From Roseomonas gilardii (GTDB lineage: Bacteria > Pseudomonadota > Alphaproteobacteria > Acetobacterales > Acetobacteraceae): a DNA stretch of 64,000 bases. The translations under genes were made by a program, and so were the position numbers. Below are positions 63,606 through 64,000 of the stretch, in pieces (the stretch's first letter is position 1; every line of letters starts with the position of its first letter). The stretch is from NCBI RefSeq assembly GCF_001941945.1, contig NZ_CP015583.1:1291001-1355000 (forward strand), given 5' to 3'. The notes under the pieces were generated by a model. That model saw only the letters and a program-made list of their open reading frames with translations, searched no databases and was not told the DNA's origin.

Positions 63606-64000
63606 CGGTCAGCCTCGTCACGGCGCAGCCCTGGCCCGGCTCGCCCTGGCCCAGGCGTTCCAGCAGCGCGCGCAGGATGTCGCCGGTCACGGCCTCGAAA
63701 CTCCCCTCCGGCACCCAGGGGCCGTTGCTGACCACCAGCCCGCAGCCGTTGAGCCGCGTCGGGTCGGTGGGCTCGCGCAGCCAGAGCTCGCAGGCCAGCA
63801 GATCCCGCACCCCGGAGGCGCGGAGCCGGTCGTGGAAGTCGCGCACCGGGGCGCGGTGCTTCACCGGATACCAGGCCGCCTGGATGCAGCCCCGGAAGCG
63901 CCCCGAGACGGCGGCGATCGTGTCGGCGAGGCGGTCGAACTCGCCCTCCTGCTCGAAGGGCGGGTCCATCAGCAGCAGCCCGCGCTTCTCCGGAAAGGGG
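63598..64000 (-). CDS. rlmJ: 23S rRNA (adenine-N6) methyltransferase RlmJ, C-terminal part
   Basis: The frame runs open to the window edge (codons for PFPEKRGLLLMDPPFEQEGE). The start of the gene is therefore outside the window. The DPPF methyltransferase motif, IQAAWYPVKHRAPVRDFHD and RLNGCGLVVSNGPW match RlmJ (YhiR), which modifies A2030 of 23S rRNA. Internal ATG at 63969 is not the true start. The gene overlaps gpsA by 8 bp. Confidence 0.88.
   Translation of the reverse strand, partial: PFPEKRGLLLMDPPFEQEGEFDRLADTIAAVSGRFRGCIQAAWYPVKHRAPVRDFHDRLRASGVRDLLACELWLREPTDPTRLNGCGLVVSNGPWVPEGSFEAVTGDILRALLERLGQGEPGQGCAVTRLTDE

Overview
This is a 64 kb stretch of a GC-rich chromosome. It carries ctrA, a five-gene chemotaxis operon, an acpXL-type very-long-chain fatty acid cluster, fdxA-carD synteny and a SUV3-like helicase. 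Together these point to an alphaproteobacterium. A Rhodospirillales/Acetobacteraceae (Roseomonas-like) host is my best guess, by inference from gene content only. No rRNA, CRISPR array, integrase, transposase or prophage gene was seen. The single tRNA is tRNA-Leu(CAA). The window looks like core chromosome with metabolic and transport modules.

Layout. 0-6.4 kb: a possible truncated flagellar gene, ctrA, then cheA-W-Y-B-R on the minus strand. 6.5-11.8 kb: acpXL-fabZ-fabF2-fabF1-adh-lpxXL (minus), the gene set that makes and attaches a very-long-chain acyl group to lipid A. 12-16.5 kb: a small cysteine phosphatase and an OsmU/YehZYXW-type ABC importer whose last permease gene is frameshifted. 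16.7-18.1 kb: tRNA-Leu, a DUF2937-like membrane protein and dsbB. 18.5-21.2 kb: a large secreted glycosidase with calcium-binding RTX repeats, behind an AT-rich upstream region. 21.2-24.5 kb: an HNH nuclease, an esterase, gluQ, a minimal zincin and a small hydrophilic protein. 24.5-27.4 kb: a minus-strand run of thpR, a sirtuin, a uracil-DNA glycosylase-like protein and an unknown secreted protein. 27.6-31.7 kb: tesA-like lipase divergent from a ybbA-ybbP exporter. 31.9-38.1 kb: two amidases, a methyltransferase and an MFS transporter, with two strong palindromic operator candidates. 39-45.4 kb: a Bax-inhibitor family protein, carD, fdxA, ybaK, an S4 protein and the SUV3-like helicase. 45.8-49.5 kb: a polar amino-acid ABC importer plus an enolase-superfamily enzyme. 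49.6-53.2 kb: a soluble hybrid histidine kinase, a metallophosphoesterase and a lipid kinase. 53.3-57.4 kb: acnA divergent from ccmAB. 57.5-59 kb: a small HTH-like protein coupled to a PL5 alginate lyase-like enzyme. 59.1-62.6 kb: a ferric-siderophore receptor and a convergent binding protein, each with a Fur-like site. 62.6-64 kb: gpsA and the 3' part of rlmJ.

Functional themes are motility control (CtrA and Che), outer-membrane lipid A tailoring, osmolyte and amino-acid import, iron acquisition, polysaccharide breakdown, and cytochrome c and disulfide chemistry. No wholly new multi-gene system is proven. The best leads are the fabF2 homologue with a degraded active site, the orphan RTX glycosidase, the two unassigned operators, the small W-rich ORF near 38.3 kb, and the coupled HTH/PL5 pair.
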